A stretch of DNA of 64,000 nucleotides from Hydrogenovibrio sp965140365 (GCA_965140365.1 OZ223196.1); one strand, 5' to 3'; shown: positions 18,126-27,335, numbered from the stretch's first letter. Notes: generated by a model from the letters alone, not told the origin. Numbers and translations are program-made.

Positions 18126-18878
18126 ATGGCTGGTCACAGTAAGTGGGCAAATATTAAACACCGTAAAGCCGCTCAAGATGCCAAGCGTGGCAAGATTTTT
18201 ACCAAATTGATTAAGGAGTTGGTCGTCGCCGCGAAACAGGGCGGTCCCAACCCTGACGACAACCCAACCTTGCGGGCCTGCATCGATAAGGCGCTACGCG
18301 CCAATATGAAAAAAGACACCGTCGATAAGGCCATTGCTCGCGGTGCGGGCGGCGGTGAAGGCGACGATTACGAAGAAATTCGTTATGAAGGTTATGGACC
18401 AAACGGTGTGGCTTTGATTGTGGACTGCCTGACCGACAATAAAAACCGTTCGGTCATGGAAGTGCGCAACGCCTTCAATAAGCGCGGTGGCAATATGGGG
18501 ACCTCTGGCTCCGTGGCCTATATGTTCAAAAAACAAGGCACGTTGAGTTTCCCGTCCACCGTGGACGAGGACGCGCTAATGGAAGTGGCTTTAGAAGCCG
18601 GTGCGGAAGATATTGTGACCGAAGATCATGGTGTAGATGTCATTACCGCGCCGGAAGATTATATGGATGTTAAAACGGCTTTGGTGGACGCCGGGTTTGA
18701 ACCGGAATCCGCTGAAGTATCGATGGAAGCGGAGGTCAAAGTGCCGTTGGAATTAGACGATGCGCAAAAAGCCTTGGGGTTGATCGACGCTCTGGAAGAT
18801 TTGGACGATGTCCAATACGTTTATTCCAATATCGATGTGTCTGATGAAGTGATGGCGCAGTTGATGGACGCAAGTTAG
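18126..18878 (+). CDS. yebC: YebC/PmpR family protein (TACO1-like)
   Basis: A 250-residue YebC family protein starting with the invariant MAGHSKWANIKHRK. Members have been described both as DNA-binding regulators (PmpR) and as translation factors helping ribosomes at proline stretches. The three-domain length is standard and the EVRNAFNKRGGNMGTSGSVAYMF motif is intact. It leads the RuvC-RuvA cluster, as is common. Confidence 0.95.
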   Translation: MAGHSKWANIKHRKAAQDAKRGKIFTKLIKELVVAAKQGGPNPDDNPTLRACIDKALRANMKKDTVDKAIARGAGGGEGDDYEEIRYEGYGPNGVALIVDCLTDNKNRSVMEVRNAFNKRGGNMGTSGSVAYMFKKQGTLSFPSTVDEDALMEVALEAGAEDIVTEDHGVDVITAPEDYMDVKTALVDAGFEPESAEVSMEAEVKVPLELDDAQKALGLIDALEDLDDVQYVYSNIDVSDEVMAQLMDAS

Positions 18879-18896
18879 GCCAATATGTAAAAATCG

Positions 18897-18906
18897 CCAG
18901 GCCTGG
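18897..18906. repeat. CCAGGCCTGG palindrome
   Basis: Exact copy between yebC and ruvC, flanked by AAAATC and a T-rich stretch, so it could act as a weak terminator. Confidence 0.85.
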
Positions 18907-18935
18907 TGGTTTTAATTGAATTTTCAGGACGTTAT

Positions 18936-19454
18936 GTGGCAGAGTTACAACGCATTTTAGGCATTGACCCCGGGTCTCGCAAAGCCGGTTTTGGTTTGAT
19001 TGAGTCGGGACGCTATCATCCGAGTTATTTATTGAGCGGGGTGATTCGCGTTGAAAAGCTGTCCGGAGCCGAACGTTTGAAAACCATTTTCGAATCGGTT
19101 TGTCAGATCATTGATCAATATCAACCGCAAGTGATGGCGATTGAGAAGGTGTTTGTTTACAAAAACCCGAATTCGGCGATTAAGCTCGGCCAGGCGCGAG
19201 GTGTTATTTTGTGTGCGGCGGCTTTGAAAGACGTGCCGATTATGGAATACACGCCCACTCAAATCAAAAGCACGATTGTCGGGCAAGGCCATGCCTCCAA
19301 AGATCAGGTGCAGTTTATGGTGCAAAACCTTTTGAAGCTGACCGAAAGCCCTCAGGAGGATGCCGCCGATGCGCTGGCGGCCGCCTTGTGCCATGATCGT
19401 TATTTAACCCTGGGCATCGACCCGGAAAAAATTTCCAAAGGTTCCAAGTTTTAA
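18936..19454 (+). CDS. ruvC: Holliday junction endonuclease RuvC
   Basis: RuvC is the dimeric resolvase that cuts Holliday junctions with RuvAB. The frame opens at GTG 18906, but GTG 18936 has CAGGA seven bases before it and gives MAELQRILGIDPGSRK, close to the family start, so a 172-residue protein is annotated. Acidic catalytic residues are in GIDPGS, AIEKVF and the C-terminal QEDAADALAAALCH. ruvA follows after 8 bp. Confidence 0.94.
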   Translation: MAELQRILGIDPGSRKAGFGLIESGRYHPSYLLSGVIRVEKLSGAERLKTIFESVCQIIDQYQPQVMAIEKVFVYKNPNSAIKLGQARGVILCAAALKDVPIMEYTPTQIKSTIVGQGHASKDQVQFMVQNLLKLTESPQEDAADALAAALCHDRYLTLGIDPEKISKGSKF

Positions 19455-19462
19455 GGATTGTT

Positions 19463-20068
19463 ATGATTGGTTTTTTATCGGGAAAATTACACGCCAAGCG
19501 TCCTCCGCTGATTTTAATTGATGTGAATGGTGTGGGGTATGAGGTTGAAGCGCCGATGTCCACCTTTTACGCCATCGGTGACGCCGGAGAAGAGGTGACG
19601 TTGCTGACGCATATGCATGTGCGTGAAGATGCCATGCTGTTGTTCGGGTTTGCCACCGAGCAGGAACGCAGTTTGTTTAAAGAGTTAATTAAGGTTAACG
19701 GTATTGGCGCGAAAATGGCCATCGGTATATTATCCGCCATGTCGGTCAATGATTTTGTCGGGCTGGTGGATGTGGGTGATGCCCCTGCGCTGACCAAAAT
19801 TCCGGGCGTGGGTAAGAAAACTGCCGAGCGTCTTGTGATTGAAATGCGCGATCGTTTGAAAGGCTGGGGCGCCGTGGACGGGGTAGCGCCTGTTGCCGGC
19901 ACCGCAAGCCCGAAACTCGAAACGGTTGGAAACATGGCGCCAGCCATTGAAGCGCTGGTGTCGTTAGGGTATAAACCGGCGCAGGCTGAAAAAATGGTTA
20001 ACTCGGTGGAGAAGGGTTTGAGTTTGGAAGAAACCATCAAACAGGCCTTGATGACCATTAAGTTGTGA
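19463..20068 (+). CDS. ruvA: Holliday junction DNA helicase subunit RuvA
   Basis: RuvA binds four-way junctions as a tetramer and loads RuvB. The 201-residue protein has the N-terminal OB fold (MIGFLSGKL), two helix-hairpin-helix motifs (VNGIGAKMAIGIL and IPGVGKKTAERLV) and the C-terminal three-helix RuvB-binding domain (ALVSLGYKPAQAEKMV). AAGGA lies before the ATG. It is separated from ruvB by 240 bp rather than adjoining it. Confidence 0.96.
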   Translation: MIGFLSGKLHAKRPPLILIDVNGVGYEVEAPMSTFYAIGDAGEEVTLLTHMHVREDAMLLFGFATEQERSLFKELIKVNGIGAKMAIGILSAMSVNDFVGLVDVGDAPALTKIPGVGKKTAERLVIEMRDRLKGWGAVDGVAPVAGTASPKLETVGNMAPAIEALVSLGYKPAQAEKMVNSVEKGLSLEETIKQALMTIKL

Positions 20069-20120
20069 AAATTGGAAGCTGACATTCTTCGGCTTCAAAC
20101 TTTTTCAATGGTGTCTGATG

Positions 20121-20189
20121 AGGGTGCCATTAGAATATCGATAACCATTCAAATAATCATCCGGCATGTATCGGATGAAGTGACACCCT
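20121..20189 (+). other. Structured intergenic segment upstream of ruvB
   Basis: AGGGTG (20121-20126) can pair with CACCCT (20184-20189), enclosing a hairpin CATCCG (20158-20163)/CGGATG (20172-20177). The rest of the 240-bp gap has a TATAAT at 20250-20255 without a good -35. A leader structure or an operator is possible; no known riboswitch class is recognised. Confidence 0.3.
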
Positions 20190-20308
20190 GAAGCACTTGA
20201 CCGGTGGAGGCAATAACGAAATTCAACTCAAAAAAGATAAGAGAAAGATTATAATGAGTTGCGTTATTCGACTAAGTAATGGCACTGAGCTAAGGTGACG
20301 GGTTTAAG

Positions 20309-21328
20309 ATGATTGAAACGGATCGTATTGTCGGTGGACAGGCGTTAGAAGAAGACATGTATGTTCAGCCATCTGTTCGCCCACAGATGATTACGGACTA
20401 CATTGGACAACAGGCGGTTCGTGAGCAGCTTCAATTGTCGATTCACGCGGCAAAAATGCGCAATGAGCATTTGGATCATGTGTTGCTCTATGGACCGCCA
20501 GGCCTGGGTAAAACCACACTTTCCAATATCATTGCCCAGGAAATGGGGGTTACCCTGCGCCAGACATCCGGCCCTGTCATCGAAAAACCAGGTGATTTAG
20601 CCGCCATTCTCACCCGTTTGGAACCCAACGACGTTCTGTTTGTTGACGAAATTCACCGTCTGAGCCCAATCGTAGAAGAAATTTTGTATCCCGCGATGGA
20701 AGATTTCCAAATCGATATTATTATCGGCGAAGGGCCGGCGGCTCAAACGGTAAAAATTGATATCCCGCCATTTACATTGGTCGGCGCGACGACACGAGCC
20801 GGTTTGCTGACATCGCCGTTGCGGGACCGGTTTGGCATTGTGCAGCGTTTGGAGTTTTACTCGGTAGACGAGTTGGGGCAAATTGTCAGTCGTTCCGCCA
20901 ATATTCTTGGTATGGAAACGCAACCGGACGGCGCGATTGAAATTGCCCGCCGCTCACGCGGCACGCCGCGTATTGCCAACCGTTTATTGCGACGGGTACG
21001 CGATTACGCCCAGGTGAAAGGAAATGGCATTATTACCGCCGAGATTGCCGATGCTGCGTTGAATTTGTTGGAAGTGGATCCGCTCGGTCTGGATAAGATG
21101 GATCGGCGCTTGTTGGAATTGTTGATTGAAAAATTTGAAAGCCGCCCTGTGGGGATCGACAGCATTGCTGCGGCCTTAGGCGAAGAACGGGGAACGATTG
21201 AAGACGTCATCGAACCGTTTCTTGTACAACAGGGCTTTTTAGTTCGTACTCCCCGGGGACGAGTGGTGACGCAAACGGCGTACCGCCATCTGGGGTTAGC
21301 ACTACCGGAGAAATTTGAAAATGAATGA
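20309..21328 (+). CDS. ruvB: Holliday junction branch-migration ATPase RuvB
   Basis: AAA+ motor of 339 residues that drives branch migration. Visible are Walker A GPPGLGKTTLSN, Walker B LFVDEIHRLSP, sensor 1 GATTRAGLLTSPLRDRF and the C-terminal winged helix (GFLVRTPRGRVVT). The Walker A codons contain an exact CCAGGCCTGG at 20498-20507. The last 8 bp overlap the tolQ start, so DNA repair and envelope genes are transcriptionally linked here. Confidence 0.97.
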   Translation: MIETDRIVGGQALEEDMYVQPSVRPQMITDYIGQQAVREQLQLSIHAAKMRNEHLDHVLLYGPPGLGKTTLSNIIAQEMGVTLRQTSGPVIEKPGDLAAILTRLEPNDVLFVDEIHRLSPIVEEILYPAMEDFQIDIIIGEGPAAQTVKIDIPPFTLVGATTRAGLLTSPLRDRFGIVQRLEFYSVDELGQIVSRSANILGMETQPDGAIEIARRSRGTPRIANRLLRRVRDYAQVKGNGIITAEIADAALNLLEVDPLGLDKMDRRLLELLIEKFESRPVGIDSIAAALGEERGTIEDVIEPFLVQQGFLVRTPRGRVVTQTAYRHLGLALPEKFENE

Positions 21329-22019
21329 ACATTCCTTAATGGAGTTGATCTTAGATGCCAGTCCTGTCGTTCAAGGCGTGATGTTAATCCTGTTATTGAT
21401 GTCCATTATGGCTTGGGCCATCACCTTTGCGAAATCCTATCAAGTCCGTAAAGCGGCCGCCGAAGCTAAAGCCTTTGACGATGTATTCTGGCAAACGTCC
21501 GAATTAACCCAGCTGTATAACCAAGTGGCAAATGAAGATGATAAGCGTGGCAACGCGTCAATCTTCGAGGCCGGTTTTAAGGAGTTTGTTAATCTGAAAA
21601 AACAAGGCGTCTTGGATGCGTCCGATCTGATGAATGGCACTCAAAGAGCAATGCGTGTCGCCTTTTCTCGTCAAGTTGAAAACCTGGAAAACCAAACGGC
21701 TTTACTGGCAACCGTCGGTTCGTCGGCGCCCTATATCGGGTTGTTCGGGACCGTTTGGGGGGTGATGCATGCTTTTTCATCTTTGGGCGATATTCAGAAT
21801 GCCACTTTGGCCGCCGTAGCGCCTGGGATCTCTGAAGCGCTGATTGCTACTGCGATGGGGCTATTTGCGGCGATACCTGCTGTCATTGCTTATAACCGTT
21901 TGTCTGTCAAAACCGATAGAGTGGTGGGATTGTATGAAAATTTTGCCGAAGGGTTTTTGACCATTATTCAACGTCAAGCCCATGCCCTTGAGAAAAAAAT
22001 GGATGCAGAGCAGGGATGA
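21321..22019 (+). CDS. tolQ: Tol-Pal system inner-membrane protein TolQ
   Basis: TolQ with TolR forms the proton-driven stator that energises TolA. The ATG at 21321 lies inside the end of ruvB with GGAG ~10 bases before it; the open frame starts two codons earlier at TTG. The 232 residues have three transmembrane helices (about 15-37, 135-160, 170-195) and the MotA/ExbB channel signature GLFGTVWGVMHAF. No ybgC gene lies between ruvB and tolQ, unlike many relatives. Confidence 0.95.
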   Translation: MNEHSLMELILDASPVVQGVMLILLLMSIMAWAITFAKSYQVRKAAAEAKAFDDVFWQTSELTQLYNQVANEDDKRGNASIFEAGFKEFVNLKKQGVLDASDLMNGTQRAMRVAFSRQVENLENQTALLATVGSSAPYIGLFGTVWGVMHAFSSLGDIQNATLAAVAPGISEALIATAMGLFAAIPAVIAYNRLSVKTDRVVGLYENFAEGFLTIIQRQAHALEKKMDAEQG

Positions 22020-22474
22020 ACTCAATGCGTAACTCTTTTCGATCACAGTCTCGAAAACGCCTGATGTCTGAAATCAACGTGGTGCCTTACATCGATGTCA
22101 CCTTGATATTGCTGATTATTTTTATGATTACGGCCCCGATTGTTCAACAAGCGGTGACGGTTGATTTACCACAGACACCGGTTGTAAAAAATCAAAAGCA
22201 AGCCGATGCTAAACCGGTTGAACCCTTTGTCATAACCGTCACCGCCGAAGGGTTATACAAAACGTCCGAAGCTCCGGATATTGTGCTCGGGCAGAAAGAC
22301 CTGGCAAACTTGGTGGCGGAAGTGGTCGCGCGCGCTCAGCTTAAACCGAATCAACCTTTTTATATTCAAGGGGATCGCCAGACGCCTTACGGTAAAGTGG
22401 TCAATCTGTTTGTTCTGTTGAAAGCCAATGGCGTTCAGCAGGTCTCTCTTATGACGGAGCCGGAAGAGAAGTAG
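22016..22474 (+). CDS. tolR: Tol-Pal system protein TolR
   Basis: ExbD/TolR family, 152 residues: a cytoplasmic N-terminus, one transmembrane helix with the conserved proton-carrying Asp in PYIDVTLILLIIFMITAP, and a periplasmic domain ending in QVSLMTEPE. It starts in an ATGA overlap with the tolQ stop, a sign of translational coupling. Confidence 0.95.
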   Translation: MNSMRNSFRSQSRKRLMSEINVVPYIDVTLILLIIFMITAPIVQQAVTVDLPQTPVVKNQKQADAKPVEPFVITVTAEGLYKTSEAPDIVLGQKDLANLVAEVVARAQLKPNQPFYIQGDRQTPYGKVVNLFVLLKANGVQQVSLMTEPEEK

Positions 22475-22475
22475 T

Positions 22476-23501
22476 ATGTTTGCATTTATTATTCGTCATC
22501 CCTTAGCTTTGTCGGCTGCAGTGTTGTTGCACATCGTGATTGCCATTGGTTTGGTGTTTGGTTCCTTTGACGATGAACCCATCTTGAAAGTCAGCTTACA
22601 AAATGATTCTGAAGAGGCTCAAATTACGCAAGTAAAACAAGTAGAGCCGATGAAAACCTTTGCGGTTGATTCCGCATTGGTTAAAGAACAGCTGGCCAAA
22701 ATCAAACAGCAGGAAGCGGCCAAACGCCAGGAACAAGAAGAACTGAAAAAACGTTCCGAAGCGGAAAAACGCCGTTTAGCGGCCCTGAAACAGCAGCAGC
22801 GAGAAGAGCAACGTAAGACAGAACTGGCCAAAAAACAAGCTTTGGCTGAGAAACGTCGTGCAGAAGATGCCAAGCGCCAAGCACAAATCGAGAAGCAACG
22901 GGTTGAAGCGGAACAGAAGCGCGCAGCTGAAGCCAAACGTTTGGCTGAGCAAGCCAAAAAAGAAGCGCAGTTAGCCGAGAAAAAACGTGAAGAAGCCAAA
23001 AAGCGTGTTGCCGAGGCGGAGAAAAAGCGTCAGGCGGAAGAGGCTAAAAAACAAGCCTTACAAGAACAGATTAAACAGCAAAATGCCGAGAAAAAGCGTC
23101 TGGAAGAGGCGGCTTTGCAAGCGCGTTTGCAAAAAGAACAGCAAGAAGCGGAAACCGCATTACAGCAGCAGATAGCGGCCGAAGAAGCCAAGCGACGTCA
23201 GACTGCGAAAGAAAAAGAATTAAAAAGTCTGCGAGACACGTATATTTCGTCGATTGCCGCCAGTGTGAAAGATAATTGGCGCACCGCGGCAAAAGTATCG
23301 GATGAGGCTCAGTGTGTCTTGTCGATTACTCAAACGCCAAAAGGGATGATCAGTGGCGTGAAAGTCGAAAAATGTAATAAGTTTGCGAATGAACAATTCA
23401 AAAAAGATGCGGTCAAAGCGGTATATCGTGCAGAGCCTTTACCGGCACCGCCGATCAAGGAATTGTTTGAACGAAATATTAAATTTATTTTTAACCCTTA
23501 A
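22476..23501 (+). CDS. tolA: Tol-Pal system protein TolA
   Basis: A 341-residue periplasm-spanning protein: N-terminal anchor helix (residues ~10-30), a long Ala/Lys/Glu/Gln-rich helix with repeated AEKKR and EAKK units (~65-240), and a C-terminal TolA domain (DTYISSIAASVKDNW ... CVLSITQTPKG ... APPIKELF) with two cysteines. It couples TolQR energy to Pal and TolB during outer-membrane constriction. It starts 1 bp after tolR. Confidence 0.94.
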   Translation: MFAFIIRHPLALSAAVLLHIVIAIGLVFGSFDDEPILKVSLQNDSEEAQITQVKQVEPMKTFAVDSALVKEQLAKIKQQEAAKRQEQEELKKRSEAEKRRLAALKQQQREEQRKTELAKKQALAEKRRAEDAKRQAQIEKQRVEAEQKRAAEAKRLAEQAKKEAQLAEKKREEAKKRVAEAEKKRQAEEAKKQALQEQIKQQNAEKKRLEEAALQARLQKEQQEAETALQQQIAAEEAKRRQTAKEKELKSLRDTYISSIAASVKDNWRTAAKVSDEAQCVLSITQTPKGMISGVKVEKCNKFANEQFKKDAVKAVYRAEPLPAPPIKELFERNIKFIFNP

Positions 23502-23555
23502 ACGAGACCTGTGCAAAGGTCTCAAAACACAATAAAGTTGCAGAGCTGAATCACA

Positions 23556-24866
23556 ATGATGTCGAATATGAAGAGAGTTTCCCAATATTTCATCGCGTTT
23601 GTATGGTTATGGGCCGGAGCCGCTCAGGCTGATTTGACCATTCAAATTGACCAGAGTTCGGACTCGGCACTGCCGATTGCGATTTTACCGTTTGACTGGC
23701 AGGGTAAGGCCGTCACGCCTCCGGTGAATATGAGTGACATTGTGGGAAATGACCTGTTACGAAGTGGCAAGTTTCGGCCCGTTGAAGAAAGCCGCTTACC
23801 CGGTCGCCCCAAAACCCTGGAAGATGTTGATTTTTCCAAGTGGAAACAACTGGGAACCGATAATTTGTTGATTGGGCAAGTGACTGAAGACGCTAATGGC
23901 CGCTACGAGATCGAAATGCGCTTTATTGATTTATTACGAAAGCAGCAAGTGATCGGTAAGCGCTGGGTGAATATTCCGAAAAGTGCTTTGCGTCATGTGG
24001 CGCATAAAATGAGCGACCTCATTTATGAAGAACTGACGGGGATTCGCGGAGCCTTTAATACGCGTATTGCTTATGTCACGGTGAAAGTCCTCGATGGTAA
24101 AAAACAATACAGCTTGGAAGTGGCTGATTCGGACGGTCATAATTCACAGCCAATTTTGCGTTCCCGTAAACCGATTATGTCGCCGAGTTGGTCGCCGGAT
24201 GGCAAGCAGTTGGCGTATGTTACGTTTGAAAATGGCCGTTCGGAAGTCGTCATTCAAAGTCTGGACGGGAAAACGCGTCAGATCGTTGCCAGTTTTAAAG
24301 GCATTAACAGCGCGCCAAGCTGGTCGCCGGACGGTAAAAATTTGGCATTGACCTTATCGAAAGACGGGTCGGCGGATGTGTATATCATGAATATGAAAAC
24401 CAAAAAGTTGCGCCGCTTGACGCGCAATTGGGCGATTGAAACCGAAGCGGTTTGGGCACCAAATGGACATTCTTTGTTTTTTAACTCGGATCGACGCGGT
24501 CAGCCACAAATTTTCCAGGTGTTTCTAGATACTGGTGAAATGCGTCGTATTTCATTTGTGGGGCGTTATAACGCTAACCCGGCCGTGTCTCCAGATGGCC
24601 GTTACGTTGCCATGGTTCACGCCAACAGTGGTTTTCATATCGGGTTGTTGGATTTGTATAATGATGAATTTAATATTTTGACGAAAACCTATTTAGACGA
24701 ATCACCGAGCTTTTCGCCGAATGGTGAAATGATTTTATATGCCATGAATCAAGGCGGGCAGGGCAAGTTGGCGGTGGTGTCTCCGAATAACAATACGACG
24801 CAAATATTGAGCGTTCAAAAAGGTGAAGTACGTTCACCGTCCTGGGGACCTTTTCAGTCAAACTGA
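23556..24866 (+). CDS. tolB: Tol-Pal system periplasmic protein TolB
   Basis: A 436-residue periplasmic protein with a signal peptide (cleavage after GAAQA), an N-terminal alpha/beta domain and a six-bladed propeller built from PSWSPDGKQLAYVTF-type repeats starting near residues 208, 253, 297, 340 and 384. TolB binds Pal and releases it on contact with TolA. Alternative starts exist at the second codon and at the internal Met of MSNMKR. Confidence 0.96.
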   Translation: MMSNMKRVSQYFIAFVWLWAGAAQADLTIQIDQSSDSALPIAILPFDWQGKAVTPPVNMSDIVGNDLLRSGKFRPVEESRLPGRPKTLEDVDFSKWKQLGTDNLLIGQVTEDANGRYEIEMRFIDLLRKQQVIGKRWVNIPKSALRHVAHKMSDLIYEELTGIRGAFNTRIAYVTVKVLDGKKQYSLEVADSDGHNSQPILRSRKPIMSPSWSPDGKQLAYVTFENGRSEVVIQSLDGKTRQIVASFKGINSAPSWSPDGKNLALTLSKDGSADVYIMNMKTKKLRRLTRNWAIETEAVWAPNGHSLFFNSDRRGQPQIFQVFLDTGEMRRISFVGRYNANPAVSPDGRYVAMVHANSGFHIGLLDLYNDEFNILTKTYLDESPSFSPNGEMILYAMNQGGQGKLAVVSPNNNTTQILSVQKGEVRSPSWGPFQSN

Positions 24867-24905
24867 ACAGTCGGCATAAAGTAAATCACATTTAAGGAGT
24901 TGGGT

Positions 24906-25532
24906 ATGTACAATCAATTGAAACTGGGGTTGGGGATTGCCTTGATTGCATCGTTGGCGGCTTGTAGCAGCACGCCTAAAACGGGCGAAAACGCCGATAT
25001 GAATATCGAGCCGGCAACAGACGATTCGGGTGTGGATTATGAGGAAAGAGCACGCCTTGAGTTGGAAAAAGCGGATACAGGCGAAGTGAATGAAGTTGAA
25101 GTGATGGGCGCCGGTGCGGAAACAGGCGCGGCTGTCAGCAGTGAAGAATTGGCCAGTCAGGATCTGAATGCCGCCAATCAACCTGTGACCGACATGGGGC
25201 AAACATTCGAACCCGTCATCTACTTCGGTTATGATCAGTACATCGTGGATGATGCCTCTCTGGAAACGGTGAAGCATTATGCTGCGATTTTAGTGGATAA
25301 CCCGGACGAAAAAATCCAACTGGTGGGTCACACCGACGAACGCGGCACGCCGGAGTACAATCTGGCATTGGGCGAGCGTCGAGCCAAAGCGGTCGCTGAA
25401 GCCTTTATGCTATATGGTGTCAGTGATGATCGAATTGATGTGATCACGATGGGCGAAGAAATGCCGGCCAATGAAGGTCATGACGAAGATGCCTGGGCGA
25501 AAAACCGCCGGGTGGAAATTAAAGCGCAATAA
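24906..25532 (+). CDS. pal: Peptidoglycan-associated lipoprotein Pal
   Basis: Outer-membrane lipoprotein of 208 residues. The open frame begins at TTG 24900, but ATG 24906 has AAGGAG at the right distance. Signal II sequence ends in the lipobox LAAC, followed by an acidic linker and an OmpA-like peptidoglycan-binding domain (FGYDQYIVDD, LVGHTDERGTPEYNLALGERRA, KNRRVEI). It ties the outer membrane to the wall and is the end-point of the Tol motor. Confidence 0.96.
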   Translation: MYNQLKLGLGIALIASLAACSSTPKTGENADMNIEPATDDSGVDYEERARLELEKADTGEVNEVEVMGAGAETGAAVSSEELASQDLNAANQPVTDMGQTFEPVIYFGYDQYIVDDASLETVKHYAAILVDNPDEKIQLVGHTDERGTPEYNLALGERRAKAVAEAFMLYGVSDDRIDVITMGEEMPANEGHDEDAWAKNRRVEIKAQ

Positions 25533-25553
25533 TAAACTGCGGAGTTAAGCACG

Positions 25554-26369
25554 ATGGTAAAAGCTCTGACATCTGCAATGGCCATGCTTTTGGTCGTGGT
25601 TGGTTTTAGTACAACGGTTCAAGCGGCGGCGCAGTCTTTGGAACAACGGGTTGAGCGGTTAGAACGTCGGGCCGATAACCCGGTTCTGATTCAATTAAGC
25701 CGTCGTTTGGCAGAGCAACAGCGCCAAATTCAAGAACTTTACGGGGAAATGGACCGTTTGAAATATCAGCTGTCGCAAGCACGCGATAAGATGGCAAAGC
25801 AATATCAAGAAACCGATGAGCGCATCAGTCAATTAGAAGCCCAACCTGTCGAGCCGGTGGCCTCGGTTCCGGTGGTGAGTTCCGAGTCGGTTGCTTCGAA
25901 AGGCGTGCAAGCCAAAGCCGATTCCAAAAACGAATCGGGTGATGCTAAGGCTGTCACCAATGCGATTCATGCTCCGACAGCGGAAGAAAAGAAGGCTTAT
26001 GATGAAGCTTTTGCGCTGATTAAAAAATCCGATTACAAATCCGCCACTAAAGCCTTTTCGGCCTTTAAAAAACAATATCCTCAGAGTGCCTTGGCCAGCA
26101 ATGCTTCTTACTGGGAAGGAGAGTCCGAGGTGATATTGGGGCACGATCAAAAAGCTTTGAAAGCCTTTAAAATGGTGTATGAAAAATACCCGGATTCAAG
26201 CAAAGCGCCGGATGCGATGCTGCGATCAGCGGATATGCACCAGGAGATGGGAAAATCCAAAGAGGCCAAAGCGCTATACCAGAAACTTTTGGAGGCCTTT
26301 CCAAAAGATAAAGCTTCCGGCAAAGCCGCGCAGCGTCTGAAGGATTTGAAGGGTAAATCGGGGCAATAA
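25554..26369 (+). CDS. cpoB: Cell division coordinator CpoB (YbgF)
   Basis: A 271-residue periplasmic protein with a signal peptide (TVQAAAQS), an N-terminal trimeric coiled coil (SLEQRVERLERRAD ... QLSQARDKM) and three C-terminal TPR units starting at EKKAYDEAFALIKKSDY. CpoB links Tol-Pal to septal peptidoglycan synthesis. It is the last classical member of the tol-pal operon. Confidence 0.93.
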   Translation: MVKALTSAMAMLLVVVGFSTTVQAAAQSLEQRVERLERRADNPVLIQLSRRLAEQQRQIQELYGEMDRLKYQLSQARDKMAKQYQETDERISQLEAQPVEPVASVPVVSSESVASKGVQAKADSKNESGDAKAVTNAIHAPTAEEKKAYDEAFALIKKSDYKSATKAFSAFKKQYPQSALASNASYWEGESEVILGHDQKALKAFKMVYEKYPDSSKAPDAMLRSADMHQEMGKSKEAKALYQKLLEAFPKDKASGKAAQRLKDLKGKSGQ

Positions 26370-26379
26370 GGGGACGATT

Positions 26380-27063
26380 GTGAAAAAAGCCATTGTATTG
26401 CTCTCCGGTGGGCTCGATTCCGCAACCGTTTTGGCTATTGCGCAGGCGGAAGGCTATGAATGCCATACCATGAGTTTTGATTACGGGCAGCGTCATCGCG
26501 CTGAATTATTGGCGGCGGAGCGGGTGTCAAAAGCTTTTGGTGCCAAAACCCATCGTTTGATGTCGATGAACATGCGCGCCATAGGCGGCTCGGCTTTGAC
26601 CGATGATGCCATTGATGTGCCGACCAGTGGTGTGGAAGACGGTCACATTCCGGTGACCTATGTGCCTGCGCGAAACACCATTTTTCTGTCCTATGCATTA
26701 GGCTTGGCGGAAGTGGTGGATGCCGATGACATTTTTATCGGTGTCAATGCTGTGGACTATTCCGGATACCCGGATTGTCGTCCCGAATTCATTCAAGCCT
26801 TTGAAGTGATGGCCAACCTGGCCACCAAGGCTGGGGTGGAGGGGCATAAGATGCATATTCGTACCCCTTTGATCGATTTGAGCAAAAGTCAGATTATCCA
26901 GGAAGGCATTCGTTTGGGGGTGGATTACAGTCAAACCGTGTCTTGTTATCAAGCCGATGAATCGGGCGCCGCCTGTGGGGTTTGTGATTCTTGCCGCTTG
27001 CGAAAACAAGGCTTTGAAGCCGCCGGTGTCGAGGACCCAACTGTCTATGTCGGTGGACACTAA
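26380..27063 (+). CDS. queC: 7-cyano-7-deazaguanine synthase
   Basis: QueC converts carboxydeazaguanine to preQ0 with ammonia and ATP, on the way to queuosine. The 227 residues have the PP-loop SGGLDSATV, the DYGQRHRAEL motif, and the zinc cysteines in SCYQADESGAACGVCDSCRLR. The start is GTG at 26380 with AGGGGA before it, 10 bp after cpoB, a neighbourhood seen in many gammaproteobacteria. Confidence 0.96.
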   Translation: MKKAIVLLSGGLDSATVLAIAQAEGYECHTMSFDYGQRHRAELLAAERVSKAFGAKTHRLMSMNMRAIGGSALTDDAIDVPTSGVEDGHIPVTYVPARNTIFLSYALGLAEVVDADDIFIGVNAVDYSGYPDCRPEFIQAFEVMANLATKAGVEGHKMHIRTPLIDLSKSQIIQEGIRLGVDYSQTVSCYQADESGAACGVCDSCRLRKQGFEAAGVEDPTVYVGGH

Positions 27064-27091
27064 AAAAGTTCGAAAAAAGCCTAAAAACAAC

Positions 27092-27119
27092 TTGCCAAAC
27101 ATCTCTCACCTTGTATAAT
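27092..27119 (+). promoter_or_regulatory. sigma70 promoter of the tRNA-Lys pair
   Basis: TTGCCA at 27092-27097 and perfect TATAAT at 27114-27119, spacer 16; the first tRNA starts 18 bp beyond the -10. Confidence 0.75.
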
Positions 27120-27136
27120 ACGCCCCATTCCAGAGA

Positions 27137-27212
27137 GGGTCGTTAGCTCAGCTGGTAGAGCAGTTGGCTTTTAACCAATTGGTCGCGCGTTCGAATCGCG
27201 CACGACCCACCA
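27137..27212 (+). tRNA. tRNA-Lys (TTT)
   Basis: A 76-nt cloverleaf: acceptor GGGTCGT pairs with ACGACCC, D-arm GCTCAGCTGGTAGAGC, anticodon loop CTTTTAA with anticodon TTT at 27170-27172, T-arm GCGCG TTCGAAT CGCGC, and encoded CCA at 27210-27212. The first of two identical genes. Confidence 0.97.
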
Positions 27213-27259
27213 TTTATCCTAAATGGTTTTCTAGTTTGGAATCTTTTCATTTATATAAT

Positions 27260-27335
27260 GGGTCGTTAGCTCAGCTGGTAGAGCAGTTGGCTTTTAACCA
27301 ATTGGTCGCGCGTTCGAATCGCGCACGACCCACCA
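27260..27335 (+). tRNA. tRNA-Lys (TTT), second copy
   Basis: Identical in all 76 bases to the copy 47 bp upstream, anticodon TTT at 27293-27295 and encoded CCA at 27333-27335. No separate strong promoter is seen, so both are probably processed from one transcript. Confidence 0.97.

Noticed and set aside
22619..22999. 126-codon antisense frame inside tolA
   Set aside because: Ser/Cys/Ala-rich shadow of the Lys/Glu/Ala coiled-coil repeats of tolA.
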